A DNA stretch of 64,000 nucleotides, taken from Lachnospiraceae bacterium 28-4 (GTDB lineage: Bacteria; Bacillota; Clostridia; Lachnospirales; Lachnospiraceae). The position numbers were made by a program, and so were the translations under genes. Shown here one piece after another: positions 1 through 8,778 of the stretch (its first letter is position 1; every line of letters begins with the position of its first letter). Under the pieces are notes generated by a model. That model saw only the letters and a program-made list of their open reading frames with translations, was not told the DNA's origin and made no database searches. The stretch spans positions 915,548 to 979,547 of the forward strand of contig KE159599.1 in NCBI GenBank assembly GCA_000403275.2, given 5' to 3'.

Positions 1-468
1 TTCGGCCAAAGGCTGCGACTTTTCAATGACGATGAGCGCTCCTGTCTTCACCTTTCCCATTTCCACACAGGCTTTTGTGATCTCGTTGATTGTGCGGTCA
101 GAAAAAAGGCCGGATTCCGATTTTCCCGAATCAAAAGGCAGAAGGGAGGCAATAAAGTTTTTCCTGCCCAATTCTTCCATTGCTTTGCGCAGCTCCGGCT
201 GCAGGATTACAATGATCGCTATCGAGGCTATATTAACCATATTCTCAGCGATCCATAAAATCGTTTCCATATCGAAAATTGCCGCTATCAGCCAAAATAT
301 AGCAATTACGATAACACCCTTCAGCAGCGACCATGCTTTTGTATTTTTTACCCACACCAAAATACTGTACACAACAAAGGAGAGTATGATGATCTCCACG
401 ATGTCAGTCCATCTGATGTCCGGCATACGCCTGAAATATGTGTCCATAAATTCTTGAATCTGCTGCAT
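1..468 (-). CDS. cdaA: Diadenylate cyclase CdaA, C-terminus cut by window edge
   Basis: Membrane-bound enzyme that makes cyclic di-AMP from two ATP. Only the first 156 codons are present because the frame runs off the left edge. Visible are an N-terminal hydrophobic region with about three membrane helices, the linker QPELRKAMEELGR typical of CdaA, and the start of the DisA_N cyclase domain with GALIVIE. The catalytic DGA and RHR motifs lie outside the window. The start is the ATG after a GGAATGG-like site. It is the last visible gene of a minus-strand run following a polytopic membrane gene. The family assignment is strong from the linker and GALIVIE block. Confidence 0.88.
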   Translation of the reverse strand, partial: MQQIQEFMDTYFRRMPDIRWTDIVEIIILSFVVYSILVWVKNTKAWSLLKGVIVIAIFWLIAAIFDMETILWIAENMVNIASIAIIVILQPELRKAMEELGRKNFIASLLPFDSGKSESGLFSDRTINEITKACVEMGKVKTGALIVIEKSQPLAE

Positions 469-529
469 TTTAAACCATTCCAGTCCTAATATATTATCAT
501 TTCATCATTATCATTTTATATGGACAAAT

Positions 530-1507
530 TTATTTGCCCGTTTTTTTCTCCTCTGCGCTCTTCTGGGAAGAACGTATCTTTTTCGGCTGATTAATTTTTT
601 TCACCTTTCGCTCCGGGGTTGAAACCGTCACCTTCGGTACCGCTTTTACATAATAATAATATTCATCGTCTTCAAACTGTACCTTTTCCGTCCTGCCATA
701 GTCCACATGAAATGCGAAAAACTGTATTACTGCAGCGATCAGGGCAGCCACAGCAGTGCCGAGAATCACTTCTCCGATAGCCACGTTGGTATCGAACATT
801 AAATCGCCTACCAGAAGCAGCATAATATTTACCAAAGACCCTGCCACAATAGCGATCGTCCATGAATGGCCAACGGAAAGCCTTCTGATCAGGTACACAA
901 GGATCAGGGTCATCGCAAAAACAGCCGCCGTAACTACCATAATACGGTTATCCAGCATGCCATCAATGATAAACCGGAACTTGGCAGTAATTTCCTCCGC
1001 TTCCATAGATATGAGCGTCGTCGTACTCTCATTCACATAAGCGATCAAATAATATACCACGGTTCCACACGCCACCGATACCGCGGAAGCCGGAGAGCCG
1101 AGAAGCCCCATCGCAATCGGAATCACATAAGGTATATGCATCCAGAAGCATATGGGCGTCAGCAATACCACAGCGGTATCCCTCGGCGAAAAGCGGAAAT
1201 AAAGTAAAAACATAAGCAGGAATGCCGCCAGTACTACTACAGCACATTCCAGGGATAGAGCATACACATGCAGCAGCACAAACGCCGCGGCAACAATAAT
1301 AATAAAATTCATCGGCATAAAAGAACACATCAGCGCTACGATGAGCACGATCGTCATTTTGTCGATCTTCTCCATAAAGCCCAGCTTTCCGTTAATCAGT
1401 ATCAGGCTTATGAATGCGAGCAAAAACTTCCACAGTGGTATGAGATAAACTTCATATCTCCCGTAAAATTTTTTCAGATATTGTTTTGCAACAAGTAATG
1501 ATGTCAT
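530..1507 (-). CDS. Polytopic membrane protein of unknown function
   Basis: A 325-residue protein with roughly eight to ten hydrophobic helices covering residues 20-280 and a charged, Lys-rich cytoplasmic tail (residues 285-325). I do not recognise a named family. It starts MTSLLVAKQYLKKFYG after an AAAGGAAG ribosome site. It sits directly upstream of cdaA and downstream of another small membrane gene, all on the same strand with short gaps. Co-transcription with cdaA and a role at the membrane are plausible inferences only. The reading frame is intact and base composition matches its neighbours. Confidence 0.75.
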   Translation of the reverse strand: MTSLLVAKQYLKKFYGRYEVYLIPLWKFLLAFISLILINGKLGFMEKIDKMTIVLIVALMCSFMPMNFIIIVAAAFVLLHVYALSLECAVVVLAAFLLMFLLYFRFSPRDTAVVLLTPICFWMHIPYVIPIAMGLLGSPASAVSVACGTVVYYLIAYVNESTTTLISMEAEEITAKFRFIIDGMLDNRIMVVTAAVFAMTLILVYLIRRLSVGHSWTIAIVAGSLVNIMLLLVGDLMFDTNVAIGEVILGTAVAALIAAVIQFFAFHVDYGRTEKVQFEDDEYYYYVKAVPKVTVSTPERKVKKINQPKKIRSSQKSAEEKKTGK

Positions 1508-1540
1508 AGTAACTTCCTTTCAGGGCCTTACGGCCCTGCT

Positions 1541-1930
1541 TTATGTTTTATCATACATGCTGGCAAGCCTGCGCAAATTGTTCCTATACAGCCTTACACC
1601 GTTCTTTGCCTTGGCATACCGATAGCAATATATAGCGTAAGATATTACGGAATATATTCCTATTGCAAGTAAATATTTCATTAAAACGGACTTACCGAAC
1701 TCCATCAGATCCATTTTATAAATATCCATCATGAAAAATTCGAAATCATAAAAAATATACATTCCGAATATCACTCCGAACGCAATGGTACCGCAGACAA
1801 ATGATTTCAATACCTGCAGCCATACATAGTCCCCCCGGAAATAATTCATAATCAAATTATTTTTCTTTCCTTCGTTTTCCTCATAAGATGCCATCTTTGT
1901 CATCAAAATGATTCTTTCCTGATTTAACAT
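1541..1930 (-). CDS. Small membrane protein, unknown function
   Basis: A 129-residue protein with a charged N-terminus, two clear hydrophobic segments (about residues 38-58 and 78-100) and a basic C-terminus. A TAGGAG site lies about ten bases before the ATG. It lies between the YvyF-like gene and the polytopic membrane gene on the same strand with gaps of only 13 and 33 bases, so it is probably part of their operon. No domain is recognised. It could be a membrane partner of the next gene, but nothing in the sequence proves this. Confidence 0.65.
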   Translation of the reverse strand: MLNQERIILMTKMASYEENEGKKNNLIMNYFRGDYVWLQVLKSFVCGTIAFGVIFGMYIFYDFEFFMMDIYKMDLMEFGKSVLMKYLLAIGIYSVISYAIYCYRYAKAKNGVRLYRNNLRRLASMYDKT

Positions 1931-1943
1931 AAGTCCGCTTCTC

Positions 1944-2351
1944 CTAGCGATCCAAAAAATGCATTTTAGGATTTTCCTTCGACTCTTTTGGTTTCTGAAC
2001 CGTTACGGCAGCCTTCTTATATGCACTTTGCAGATTGTGTGTCATGTCGTTTTTACATTTATCGCAGAAACGCCCGCTGCGAATCGGCGCACCACACTTT
2101 TCGCAGTTTATCATCACCTGGGAATCCGATGAGAACTCCAAGCGTTCCTCTTTCAGCCACTGTTTGATCTGCTGGGTAGAAACTTCACATTCATCAGAAA
2201 CCTCCTGGATACCGCATCCCTGATGCTCATACACATATTTTTTCACTTCCTGGAATTTCTCCTCCAAGTCTTCCTTGCATCTCGGACATACTGCAGGTCC
2301 CATTGCATAGTTAAACATTCTTCCGCATTTTTTACAATTACGTACATCCAT
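1944..2351 (-). CDS. YvyF-like flagellar operon zinc-ribbon protein
   Basis: A 135-residue protein starting MDVRNCKKCGRMFNY. An N-terminal zinc ribbon (CxxC near residues 5-8 and CPRC near 24-27), a central helix-turn-helix-like segment (IQEVSDECEVSTQQIKQWL) and a second pair of CxxC motifs (CEKCG, CDKCK) match the flagellar operon protein family YvyF/TIGR03826. The chosen start has GGAGGG at ideal spacing; a longer in-frame ATG at 2399 overlaps comFC and lacks a site. In Bacillus the same gene follows comF next to flagellar regulators, and here it directly follows comFC. The exact biochemical role is unknown. Confidence 0.78.
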   Translation of the reverse strand: MDVRNCKKCGRMFNYAMGPAVCPRCKEDLEEKFQEVKKYVYEHQGCGIQEVSDECEVSTQQIKQWLKEERLEFSSDSQVMINCEKCGAPIRSGRFCDKCKNDMTHNLQSAYKKAAVTVQKPKESKENPKMHFLDR

Positions 2352-2367
2352 ATATAAACCCTCCAAT

Positions 2368-3087
2368 TCATTGTCCCCGGCCGATTGCCAGAGCCGCATA
2401 GTAAATATTCTTTACCCCTGCTGTCCGCAATATAGCGGCCATAGCGTCAACCGTACTTCCCGTTGTATATATATCATCAATAATTACAATCGTATTTAAT
2501 TTTACATCATTTTTAAGGATTTTAAAAGCCTTTTTCAAATTATTTTGTCTTTGAACCCCGTCCAGGCTCTTCTGAGGCATGGTTTTCTTGCTTCTTGCCA
2601 CAATATCGCAACGCATCGGAACTCCTGTCCTGACCGCGATTTCCTTCGCCAGCAGTTCCGCCTGATTATATCCCCTTTCCCTTTTTCTGGATGGGTGGAC
2701 AGGCACGGGCACTAATGCTTCCGCTTTCCATTGTTTGATCTTCTTCTCCAGCTTCCGGGCCATGCATCTTCCGAAAAAAGCGGCATATTCCTGCCTTCCC
2801 CCATATTTAAAACGATAAATAGAAGCCGCAATATCGCGGTATTCAAAGGCGCTGATTCCCTGTACATATAAATGTTTCTTCGTTTTGCAATCAAAACAGT
2901 ATTCCTTCTCTTCCTCCAGCGGTTTTCCGCATTTCATACAGACAGAACCGCTTATCGGCTTTACCCTTTTCACGCATTCACCGCAAATATCTCCTTTGCG
3001 GAATTCAATGACATGATCGCAAAGCGGACATCTCGGCGGAAACATCAGATCCAGAACAATTTCACTTATCCTATATTTTTTCTTCAT
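2368..3087 (-). CDS. comFC: ComF family phosphoribosyltransferase-like protein
   Basis: A 239-residue ComFC homologue, implicated in natural transformation in other bacteria and possibly other DNA uptake or nucleotide roles here. An N-terminal zinc ribbon has the pairs CPLC, CGEC, CMKC and CFDC (residues about 18-70). The C-terminus has the phosphoribosyltransferase PRPP loop (IVIIDDIYTTGSTVD, near residues 198-212). The ERGYNQAELLAKEI block is typical of the family. It is followed 16 bases later by the yvyF-like gene, the same pairing as in Bacillus. The start MKKKYRISE is the only well placed ATG. Whether the strain is transformable cannot be judged from this gene. Confidence 0.88.
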   Translation of the reverse strand: MKKKYRISEIVLDLMFPPRCPLCDHVIEFRKGDICGECVKRVKPISGSVCMKCGKPLEEEKEYCFDCKTKKHLYVQGISAFEYRDIAASIYRFKYGGRQEYAAFFGRCMARKLEKKIKQWKAEALVPVPVHPSRKRERGYNQAELLAKEIAVRTGVPMRCDIVARSKKTMPQKSLDGVQRQNNLKKAFKILKNDVKLNTIVIIDDIYTTGSTVDAMAAILRTAGVKNIYYAALAIGRGQ

Positions 3088-3121
3088 TTTTCCTCATAAC
3101 GTTTCTCCGGGCAGGAGTCCG

Positions 3122-5368
3122 TTACCTATGATCAGGAAATGCCATTTCCCTGATTCTGTCGCATAAGCTGGTATATCTTCTATTCTGGCTCTCATTGGCA
3201 ATCATATCGCCAACCACCTGTCTGCTGCCCAAAATAGTAACACAATATTTCGCCCGCGTCACTCCCGTATATAAGAGATTACGGTTCATAAGCATCCTCG
3301 GGCCGGATAAAAGAGGCATAATCACTGCCGGATATTCACTGCCCTGGGACTTATGGATCGTTACCGCATAGGCCAGCTCGATCTCATCCAACTGGTGGAA
3401 GGGATACGCCACCCGCCGGCATTCATCGAATTCCACCACTAACTCCTGGGAAAATTCGTTGATTTCCCGTATGACACCCATATCCCCGTTAAATACACCT
3501 AACCCTTTATCCACGGGAATACCGTATTTGCTCACCACTTCCCATTCCATTTGGTAATTGTTCTTGATCTGCATCACCTTATCGCCTGCGCGGAACAGAC
3601 CGTTCCCATATGGATGCTCCTCTTTGGAGGCATCGGGAGGATTTAAATATTGCTGTAAAATCCCATTCAGGGTTTCCACCCCCAGACTTCCTTTCCTCAT
3701 CGGCGTCAGCACCTGTATATCATAGCTTCCGGCATTAACATAGGGGGGGAGCTTCTCACGGATCAGCTGGATCATATGCTTATAGATTACATTGACATCG
3801 TTTCTTTCCAAAAAAAAGAAATCCCGGCTCTTATTATCCAAGGCAATATTTTTTCCCTCATGAATCCGATGGGCATTCACCACGATATCGCTTTCTTCCG
3901 CCTGGCGGAAAATCTTTTGCAGCATTACTTTTGGAAAACATCCGCTGTCGATCAGATCACTCAGAACCTGCCCCGGCCCTACCGGCGGCAGCTGATTGAT
4001 ATCCCCTGCCATGACCAGCCTTGTTCCCGGCATAATCGCTTTTAACAATGCCTGAAATAAATGAATATCCACCATGGACATTTCATCAATAATTATAACG
4101 TCCGCTTCCAATGGATTTTCTTCATTTCTTTCAAATTTTGCCAACCGTTTTTCTTCCACGGAAGCACCGTTCAGTTCCAACAGCCTGTGAATGGTTTTCG
4201 CCTCATATCCGGTAGCCTCCGTCATTCTCTTGGCCGCCCGCCCCGTTGGAGCGGCCAGAAAAATATCCATCCCCTCTTCCGCAAAATATCCTATCATAGT
4301 ATTAATCGTTGTCGTCTTTCCTGTCCCGGGGCCGCCGGTCAAAATCATAATCCCGTTTTTTATACTTTCCAGCACCGCCTGTTTTTGCAATTCGTCCAAC
4401 CGGATCTTCTGTGTCTTTTCCAGCATGCCTATACGCTGCTGAACGCGCTTTTCTTCCGATGCTTCCCATCCATTACCTTGTGTCATGGATATGTTCAGAT
4501 CATGCAGCATTTTTGCACAGTTCAATTCTTCGTAATAAGCGGAAGCGGCATATATTCTTTTTTCATCGGCCAGCTTTACTACGATCTTTTTTTCCATTGC
4601 CAGATTGGAGATCTGTGGCTCTATCCCTTCCTTATCCACTTCCAGCAGCGACGTACATCTTTCTAACAATATGTTTTCCGGCAAATAGATATTCCCTTCT
4701 GCCATAGACTGCGCCAAAGCATATAAAATACCGCTTCTGATGCGATAATCGGAATCCATATGAATCCCTGCCTTACGGGCGATCTCGTCCGCAGCCCGAA
4801 ACCCGATACCTCCCACATCTTCTGCCAGGCGGTAGGGATTCTCCCTCATTACGCCGTATATTCCCTCGCCATAGGTATTATATATCCTCACTGCCATCGC
4901 ATCGGATATTCCGTATTTCTGAAGAAATACCATAGCGCTTCGCATGTCCTTTTTTTCTTCCATCCTGACGGCAATTTCCCTCGCCTTTTTCTCACTGATT
5001 CCCTTTATTTCCGCGAGCCGTTCCGGTTCTTCCTCGATTACCCGGAAAGTGTCCTTTCCGAACTTCTTTATAATCCTCGACGCCAGTGCTGCTCCGATCC
5101 CTTTAATCGCCCCGGACGCAAGATACCGTTCCATGCCGGCCTCATCATCCGGCTCCACCACACGGTAACTTTCCGCTTTCAGCTGCATACCATACATGGG
5201 ATGTTCCGTATAATTGCCGAAAACTTCCAACGTTTCCCCCAGGTCTATCGTCCTGAAATTTCCTACGCATACGATTTCTTCCTCCCCATTCATCAGGTTC
5301 ATAACGGTATACCCGTTATCATCGTTGCGGTAAATGATATGCTCTACATAACCTTTTACCTGTTCCAT
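3122..5368 (-). CDS. recD2: SF1B DNA helicase RecD2
   Basis: A 5'-3' DNA helicase of the RecD-like family without RecBC partners, involved in replication-fork and mismatch repair tolerance in Firmicutes. The N-terminal OB-like region (VEHIIYRNDDNGYTVM) is followed by helix-hairpin-helix repeats (IKGIGAALASRIIKKFG). Next come a Walker A site GGPGTGKTTT (near residue 345), Walker B IIIDEMSMVD, PTGRAAKRM, a QLPPVGPGQVL motif and the C-terminal AVTIHKSQGSEYP motif. The start MEQVKGYVEH has a GGGGA site; an in-frame ATG 15 bases upstream is an alternative. Length (748) fits the family. It follows the flagellar block after a terminator hairpin, so it may have its own promoter. Confidence 0.93.
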   Translation of the reverse strand: MEQVKGYVEHIIYRNDDNGYTVMNLMNGEEEIVCVGNFRTIDLGETLEVFGNYTEHPMYGMQLKAESYRVVEPDDEAGMERYLASGAIKGIGAALASRIIKKFGKDTFRVIEEEPERLAEIKGISEKKAREIAVRMEEKKDMRSAMVFLQKYGISDAMAVRIYNTYGEGIYGVMRENPYRLAEDVGGIGFRAADEIARKAGIHMDSDYRIRSGILYALAQSMAEGNIYLPENILLERCTSLLEVDKEGIEPQISNLAMEKKIVVKLADEKRIYAASAYYEELNCAKMLHDLNISMTQGNGWEASEEKRVQQRIGMLEKTQKIRLDELQKQAVLESIKNGIMILTGGPGTGKTTTINTMIGYFAEEGMDIFLAAPTGRAAKRMTEATGYEAKTIHRLLELNGASVEEKRLAKFERNEENPLEADVIIIDEMSMVDIHLFQALLKAIMPGTRLVMAGDINQLPPVGPGQVLSDLIDSGCFPKVMLQKIFRQAEESDIVVNAHRIHEGKNIALDNKSRDFFFLERNDVNVIYKHMIQLIREKLPPYVNAGSYDIQVLTPMRKGSLGVETLNGILQQYLNPPDASKEEHPYGNGLFRAGDKVMQIKNNYQMEWEVVSKYGIPVDKGLGVFNGDMGVIREINEFSQELVVEFDECRRVAYPFHQLDEIELAYAVTIHKSQGSEYPAVIMPLLSGPRMLMNRNLLYTGVTRAKYCVTILGSRQVVGDMIANESQNRRYTSLCDRIREMAFPDHR

Positions 5369-5389
5369 TTTCCATTTCCCCATAATGCC

Positions 5390-5417
5390 AAAAGGCTGCC
5401 ATAACAAGCAGCCTTTT
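5390..5417 (-). terminator. Intrinsic terminator after the flagellar block
   Basis: Perfect 10-bp arms (AAAAGGCTGC and GCAGCCTTTT) with an 8-base loop, ending in TTTT on the minus strand. It lies 34 bases downstream of the FlgJ-like stop and just before recD2, so it probably ends the mreB-flgF-flgG-flgJ transcript. The T-run is short, so termination may be partial. Confidence 0.65.
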
Positions 5418-5450
5418 ATGTATGTCAATATGATTTACCGTATACTGATA

Positions 5451-5801
5451 TTACAAATTATAATTACGCTTCATCTGCTCGTAAAGCATCTGTGCCAGTC
5501 CCAGACCCTGCTTCTCCGTCGAAGTGCTTGCCAACTCCTGCAACGCATTGTCTTTAAAGAAATCTACCAGCGTATCGTTGGGATTGGATTCCCCGTCGCT
5601 GAAAACATCCACCGTTTTCTGCATTTCCTTAAACATTTGTTCTACAAAATAAGATTCAAATTCCTTACAGACCGCCAACAGCTCATCATCCGAAGACTGG
5701 GTATAATCTTTTTTTCTGATCTGTCCGTCCAATTTCGAAGAAGTTGCCTGTGACGATATATAATTGGCATATGCCGAAGAAACTCCGTTGCCTATATCCA
5801 T
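5451..5801 (-). CDS. flgJ: Rod-binding protein, FlgJ N-terminal domain type
   Basis: A 116-residue protein with the rod-binding domain of FlgJ: LLAVCKEFESYFVEQMFKEMQ (residues about 40-62) and the C-terminal LGLAQMLYEQMKRNY. It helps assemble the flagellar rod in the cell envelope. It lacks the muramidase domain found in proteobacterial FlgJ, which is normal for Firmicutes. It is the last gene of the flgF-flgG-flgJ set, 65 bases after flgG and ahead of a terminator hairpin. Start MDIGNGVSSAY follows a GGAGG site. Confidence 0.83.
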   Translation of the reverse strand: MDIGNGVSSAYANYISSQATSSKLDGQIRKKDYTQSSDDELLAVCKEFESYFVEQMFKEMQKTVDVFSDGESNPNDTLVDFFKDNALQELASTSTEKQGLGLAQMLYEQMKRNYNL

Positions 5802-5866
5802 GATCTATCCTCCATTTCCATTTCCTGTTCCGTCTAAATAAAAATGTTTTCCTGCCCCTCAAAAAC

Positions 5867-6685
5867 TTATCGTTTCAGGTTATTTGCCTGCTGAAGCATC
5901 TCGTCGGTAGTGGTAATCGCCTTTGAGTTCATTTCATATGCCCTCTGCGCTACGATCAGGTTGACCATTTCATCCGCAACTTTTACGTTTGATCCCTCCA
6001 GATATCCCTGTACAAGCTTGCTCCGGCGCACATTCGGATTTGTCGCCTCATTGATTACCGCCCCGCTGGCCGCCGTAGCCGCATACAAAGTATCTCCCTG
6101 CCGTTCCAGACCTGATGGGTTCCTGAACTGGAAAGCTCCTATCGTCATTCCCAGCGATTGCGGATTATTATTTTCATCGGGATACATAAGCGTGCCGTCC
6201 GCGCTGATCGTTATTCTGCTGGTAACAAAATCACCCGCGAGTATAATAGGCTGGTTTGCCGTATTTAATACCGGCAAGCCGTCCGAAGTCGTCAGCATAA
6301 GGCGGTTCGTCCCGCCGATTCCCCAGGTAAAATCGCCGTTTCGCGTATAATTAATTTCCCCGTTCGCATTACGGACAGCAAAGAAGCCGTCGCCTTCGAT
6401 TGCAAATGAAGTCTTGCTTTCCGAAGCGAGCAGACTGCCCTGGCCAAAAAGCTGATTAATAGAAGCAGTCCTGACACCCAGCCCAACCTGGGACGTAACC
6501 GGTTTCGGATCACCGTTTGCAGTCGTCGTAGCCGTTTGCAGCGTCTGATATAATAACGATTTAAACTGCGCGACCTGGGATTTGTATCCGGCAGAATTGA
6601 CATTTGCCAGATTGTTTGCAATCGTATCAACATTTGTCTGTTGTGCATTCATGCCTGTCGCCGCAGACCATAAACTCCTAACCAT
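5867..6685 (-). CDS. flgG: Flagellar distal rod protein FlgG (FlhP-like)
   Basis: A 272-residue flagellar rod/hook protein. The N-terminal signature ANNLANVNSAGYKSQVAQF and the C-terminal coiled segment VADEMVNLIVAQRAYEMNSK are the conserved ends that pack into the rod. GLGVRTASINQLFGQG and GDGFFAV mark the FlgE/F/G family. It follows flgF by 13 bases and precedes the rod-binding gene. The mbl-flhO-flhP order of Bacillus is matched here, so FlhP is the alternative name. Exported by the flagellar type III system; no signal peptide is expected or seen. Confidence 0.92.
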   Translation of the reverse strand: MVRSLWSAATGMNAQQTNVDTIANNLANVNSAGYKSQVAQFKSLLYQTLQTATTTANGDPKPVTSQVGLGVRTASINQLFGQGSLLASESKTSFAIEGDGFFAVRNANGEINYTRNGDFTWGIGGTNRLMLTTSDGLPVLNTANQPIILAGDFVTSRITISADGTLMYPDENNNPQSLGMTIGAFQFRNPSGLERQGDTLYAATAASGAVINEATNPNVRRSKLVQGYLEGSNVKVADEMVNLIVAQRAYEMNSKAITTTDEMLQQANNLKR

Positions 6686-6698
6686 AACTTATACCCTC

Positions 6699-7481
6699 CT
6701 ATAATCTGCCGATCTGAGTAACGGCAGTCTCCAATGTACTGTCATACGTCTGGATCACTTTCTGATTCGTTTCATAAGCCCTTGATATATTAATCATATT
6801 TACCATTTCCGTTACTACCGAAATATTGGAACTCTCCAGATATCCCTGGTATACCTTTGCTTCGGCATCCTGAAAAGCCGCGCCCTCCACGGTCTGGTAA
6901 TAATTCTCTCCATATTTTTCCAGGTAATTATAATCCTGGAAATCCCTGATACCGATCTGCGCAACCGGCGTATTGTCATCCCCCTGCATAATATTGCCGC
7001 TAGTATCTATCCTGACATCCAGCAGGGGATCCAGACGTATTCTGGCATTGTTGGTACCCATAACGAAATCACCGTCATGCGTTACCAGATATCCCTGTGT
7101 ATCCATTCGGAAGCTTCCGTCCCTCGTATATTTCAGGGAAGTATCATTATTCCTGTTTGTATAAGATACAACAAAAAATCCCGGCCCCGATAACGCAAGG
7201 TCAAATGCATTTTCCGTACCCTTTATCGGCCCCTGGGAATAATCCGTATAGCCTTCGCCGATCTTCACGCCCAGGTTATTTACGCCAAGCTGCCTCGTCA
7301 ACCTTGCCGTCTCCGAAGTATCCTTTAATTTATAAGCCAGCACATCGTTAAACGCCTGGCTGGTAGCCCCTTCTTTTTTATAGCCATTGGTGTTCGCATT
7401 TGCCAGATTGTTCGTCATTACGTCCATCCGGTGCTGCTCGTTCAACATACCCGTATATGCGGTATATAAACCCTTAAGCAT
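6699..7481 (-). CDS. flgF: Flagellar proximal rod protein FlgF (FlhO-like)
   Basis: A 260-residue paralogue of FlgG with ANANTNGYKKEG near the N-terminus and VVTEMVNMINISRAYETNQK at the C-terminus. The start at MLKGLYTAYTGM is set by an AGGAGGAG site four bases upstream. The longer frame to 7508 would begin inside the spacer and has no site. It lies 84 bases downstream of the mreB-like gene. The central region is shorter than in hook proteins, consistent with a rod component. Confidence 0.9.
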   Translation of the reverse strand: MLKGLYTAYTGMLNEQHRMDVMTNNLANANTNGYKKEGATSQAFNDVLAYKLKDTSETARLTRQLGVNNLGVKIGEGYTDYSQGPIKGTENAFDLALSGPGFFVVSYTNRNNDTSLKYTRDGSFRMDTQGYLVTHDGDFVMGTNNARIRLDPLLDVRIDTSGNIMQGDDNTPVAQIGIRDFQDYNYLEKYGENYYQTVEGAAFQDAEAKVYQGYLESSNISVVTEMVNMINISRAYETNQKVIQTYDSTLETAVTQIGRL

Positions 7482-7565
7482 TTTTCTCCTCCTCTTTTCC
7501 GTCCCCATCCTGCAATGAAAAATTATGCCGTTCTTTTATGCTGCGGCCTTACGCCGCCATTCCCT

Positions 7566-8558
7566 CTATTCTTCCCGATATCCTGCCAGAAACTCCACAT
7601 ACTTTCCGGTTCCGATCGCTACTGCTGTCATCGGCTCTTCCGCTGTCATTGTATTAATCCCTGTCTTGGCCTCAATGAGATCTTCCAACCCACGCAGCAT
7701 GCTCCCGCCTCCGGTCAAAACAATCCCCCGGTCTGCAATATCCGCCGCCAGCTCAGGCGGTGTTTTCTCCAATACGCTATGAATAGTCTCCACGATCTGC
7801 GCCGTCGTTTCCTTAAGCGCCTCTTCGGTCTCTTCCGAAGAAACTTTAACGGTTCTGGGAAGCCCGGTGACGAGGTTACGCCCTCTGACATCCATGTAAT
7901 CCACTTCGCTCCGTTTATAAGCCGATCCGATTTTTATTTTTAAATCCTCCGCCGTTCTTTCTCCGATCAGAAGATTATGCTTTTTCCTCATATACCGGAT
8001 AATCGCTTCGTCAAAATCATCACCGGCGATCTTAATGGAAGCGCTGACTACCGTTCCTCCCAATGAAATAACCGCGATATCGGAAGTTCCTCCTCCAATA
8101 TCGACGATCATATTGCCGCAAGGCTTATATATATCAATCCCGGCCCCTATCGCTGCCGCAATAGGCTCCTCAATAATAAATACATCTCTGGCTCCCGCCT
8201 GCTCCGTCGCATCCTGAACGGCTTTTCTTTCCACTTCCGTCACTCCGCTCGGTACGCAGACCGCGATTCTCGGCTTGCGGAACGTTTTTTTGCCGATCGC
8301 CTTCTGGATAAAATATTTCATCATTTTTTCCGTCGTTTCATAGTCGGAAATAACTCCCTGGCGCAAAGGACGAATTGCCACGATATTTCCCGGCGTTCTT
8401 CCGAGCATCAGCCTAGCTTCTTCCCCGATCGCTTTAATTTTATCCGTATCCCTGTCAAACGCCACGACAGAGGGTTCTTTCAATACTACCCCTTTTCCTC
8501 TTATATATACTAAAATGCTTGCTGTGCCCAAATCGATCCCGATATCCGTATATTGCAT
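7566..8558 (-). CDS. mreB: MreB/Mbl-family cell-shape actin homologue
   Basis: A 330-residue bacterial actin that organises lateral wall synthesis under the membrane. The ATP-binding motifs are clear: GIDLGTASILVY (phosphate 1, residues 7-18), VDIGGGTSDIAV (phosphate 2) and GIVLTGGGSMLRGL (adenosine). IAVCVPSGVTEVERKAV is diagnostic. Its position immediately ahead of flgF-flgG matches the mbl-flhO-flhP order of Bacillus, so it may be the Mbl paralogue. No mreC or mreD follows, which supports Mbl rather than the main mreBCD copy. A sigma-A-type promoter lies about 90 bases upstream. Confidence 0.9.
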   Translation of the reverse strand: MQYTDIGIDLGTASILVYIRGKGVVLKEPSVVAFDRDTDKIKAIGEEARLMLGRTPGNIVAIRPLRQGVISDYETTEKMMKYFIQKAIGKKTFRKPRIAVCVPSGVTEVERKAVQDATEQAGARDVFIIEEPIAAAIGAGIDIYKPCGNMIVDIGGGTSDIAVISLGGTVVSASIKIAGDDFDEAIIRYMRKKHNLLIGERTAEDLKIKIGSAYKRSEVDYMDVRGRNLVTGLPRTVKVSSEETEEALKETTAQIVETIHSVLEKTPPELAADIADRGIVLTGGGSMLRGLEDLIEAKTGINTMTAEEPMTAVAIGTGKYVEFLAGYREE

Positions 8559-8647
8559 GGTAAGCCCCTTTCTTTTTACAGTCTGTATTTTTACTGAACA
8601 TCTATTTTAATATTTTCCATTTGTCCATAAACTAAACACACAAAACC

Positions 8648-8675
8648 ATTATAACCTAAAGAAAGAGTTTTTCAA
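8648..8675 (-). promoter_or_regulatory. Predicted sigma-A promoter for mreB-flgFGJ
   Basis: On the minus strand TTGAAA and TATAAT are separated by 16 bases, about 90 bases ahead of the mreB-like start codon. The flgF and flgG genes downstream show no separate promoter, so the flagellar rod genes may be read from this housekeeping-type promoter. Confidence 0.6.
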
Positions 8676-8778
8676 AGAGGTTTCTTCAATTTTTTTAAAA
8701 GATTAATATTTCTAAATACATCGGTTTCTTTCCCTTAAAACTTTAGTCTTTCCTTCCATTTTCCTTAATTTGCAAATC

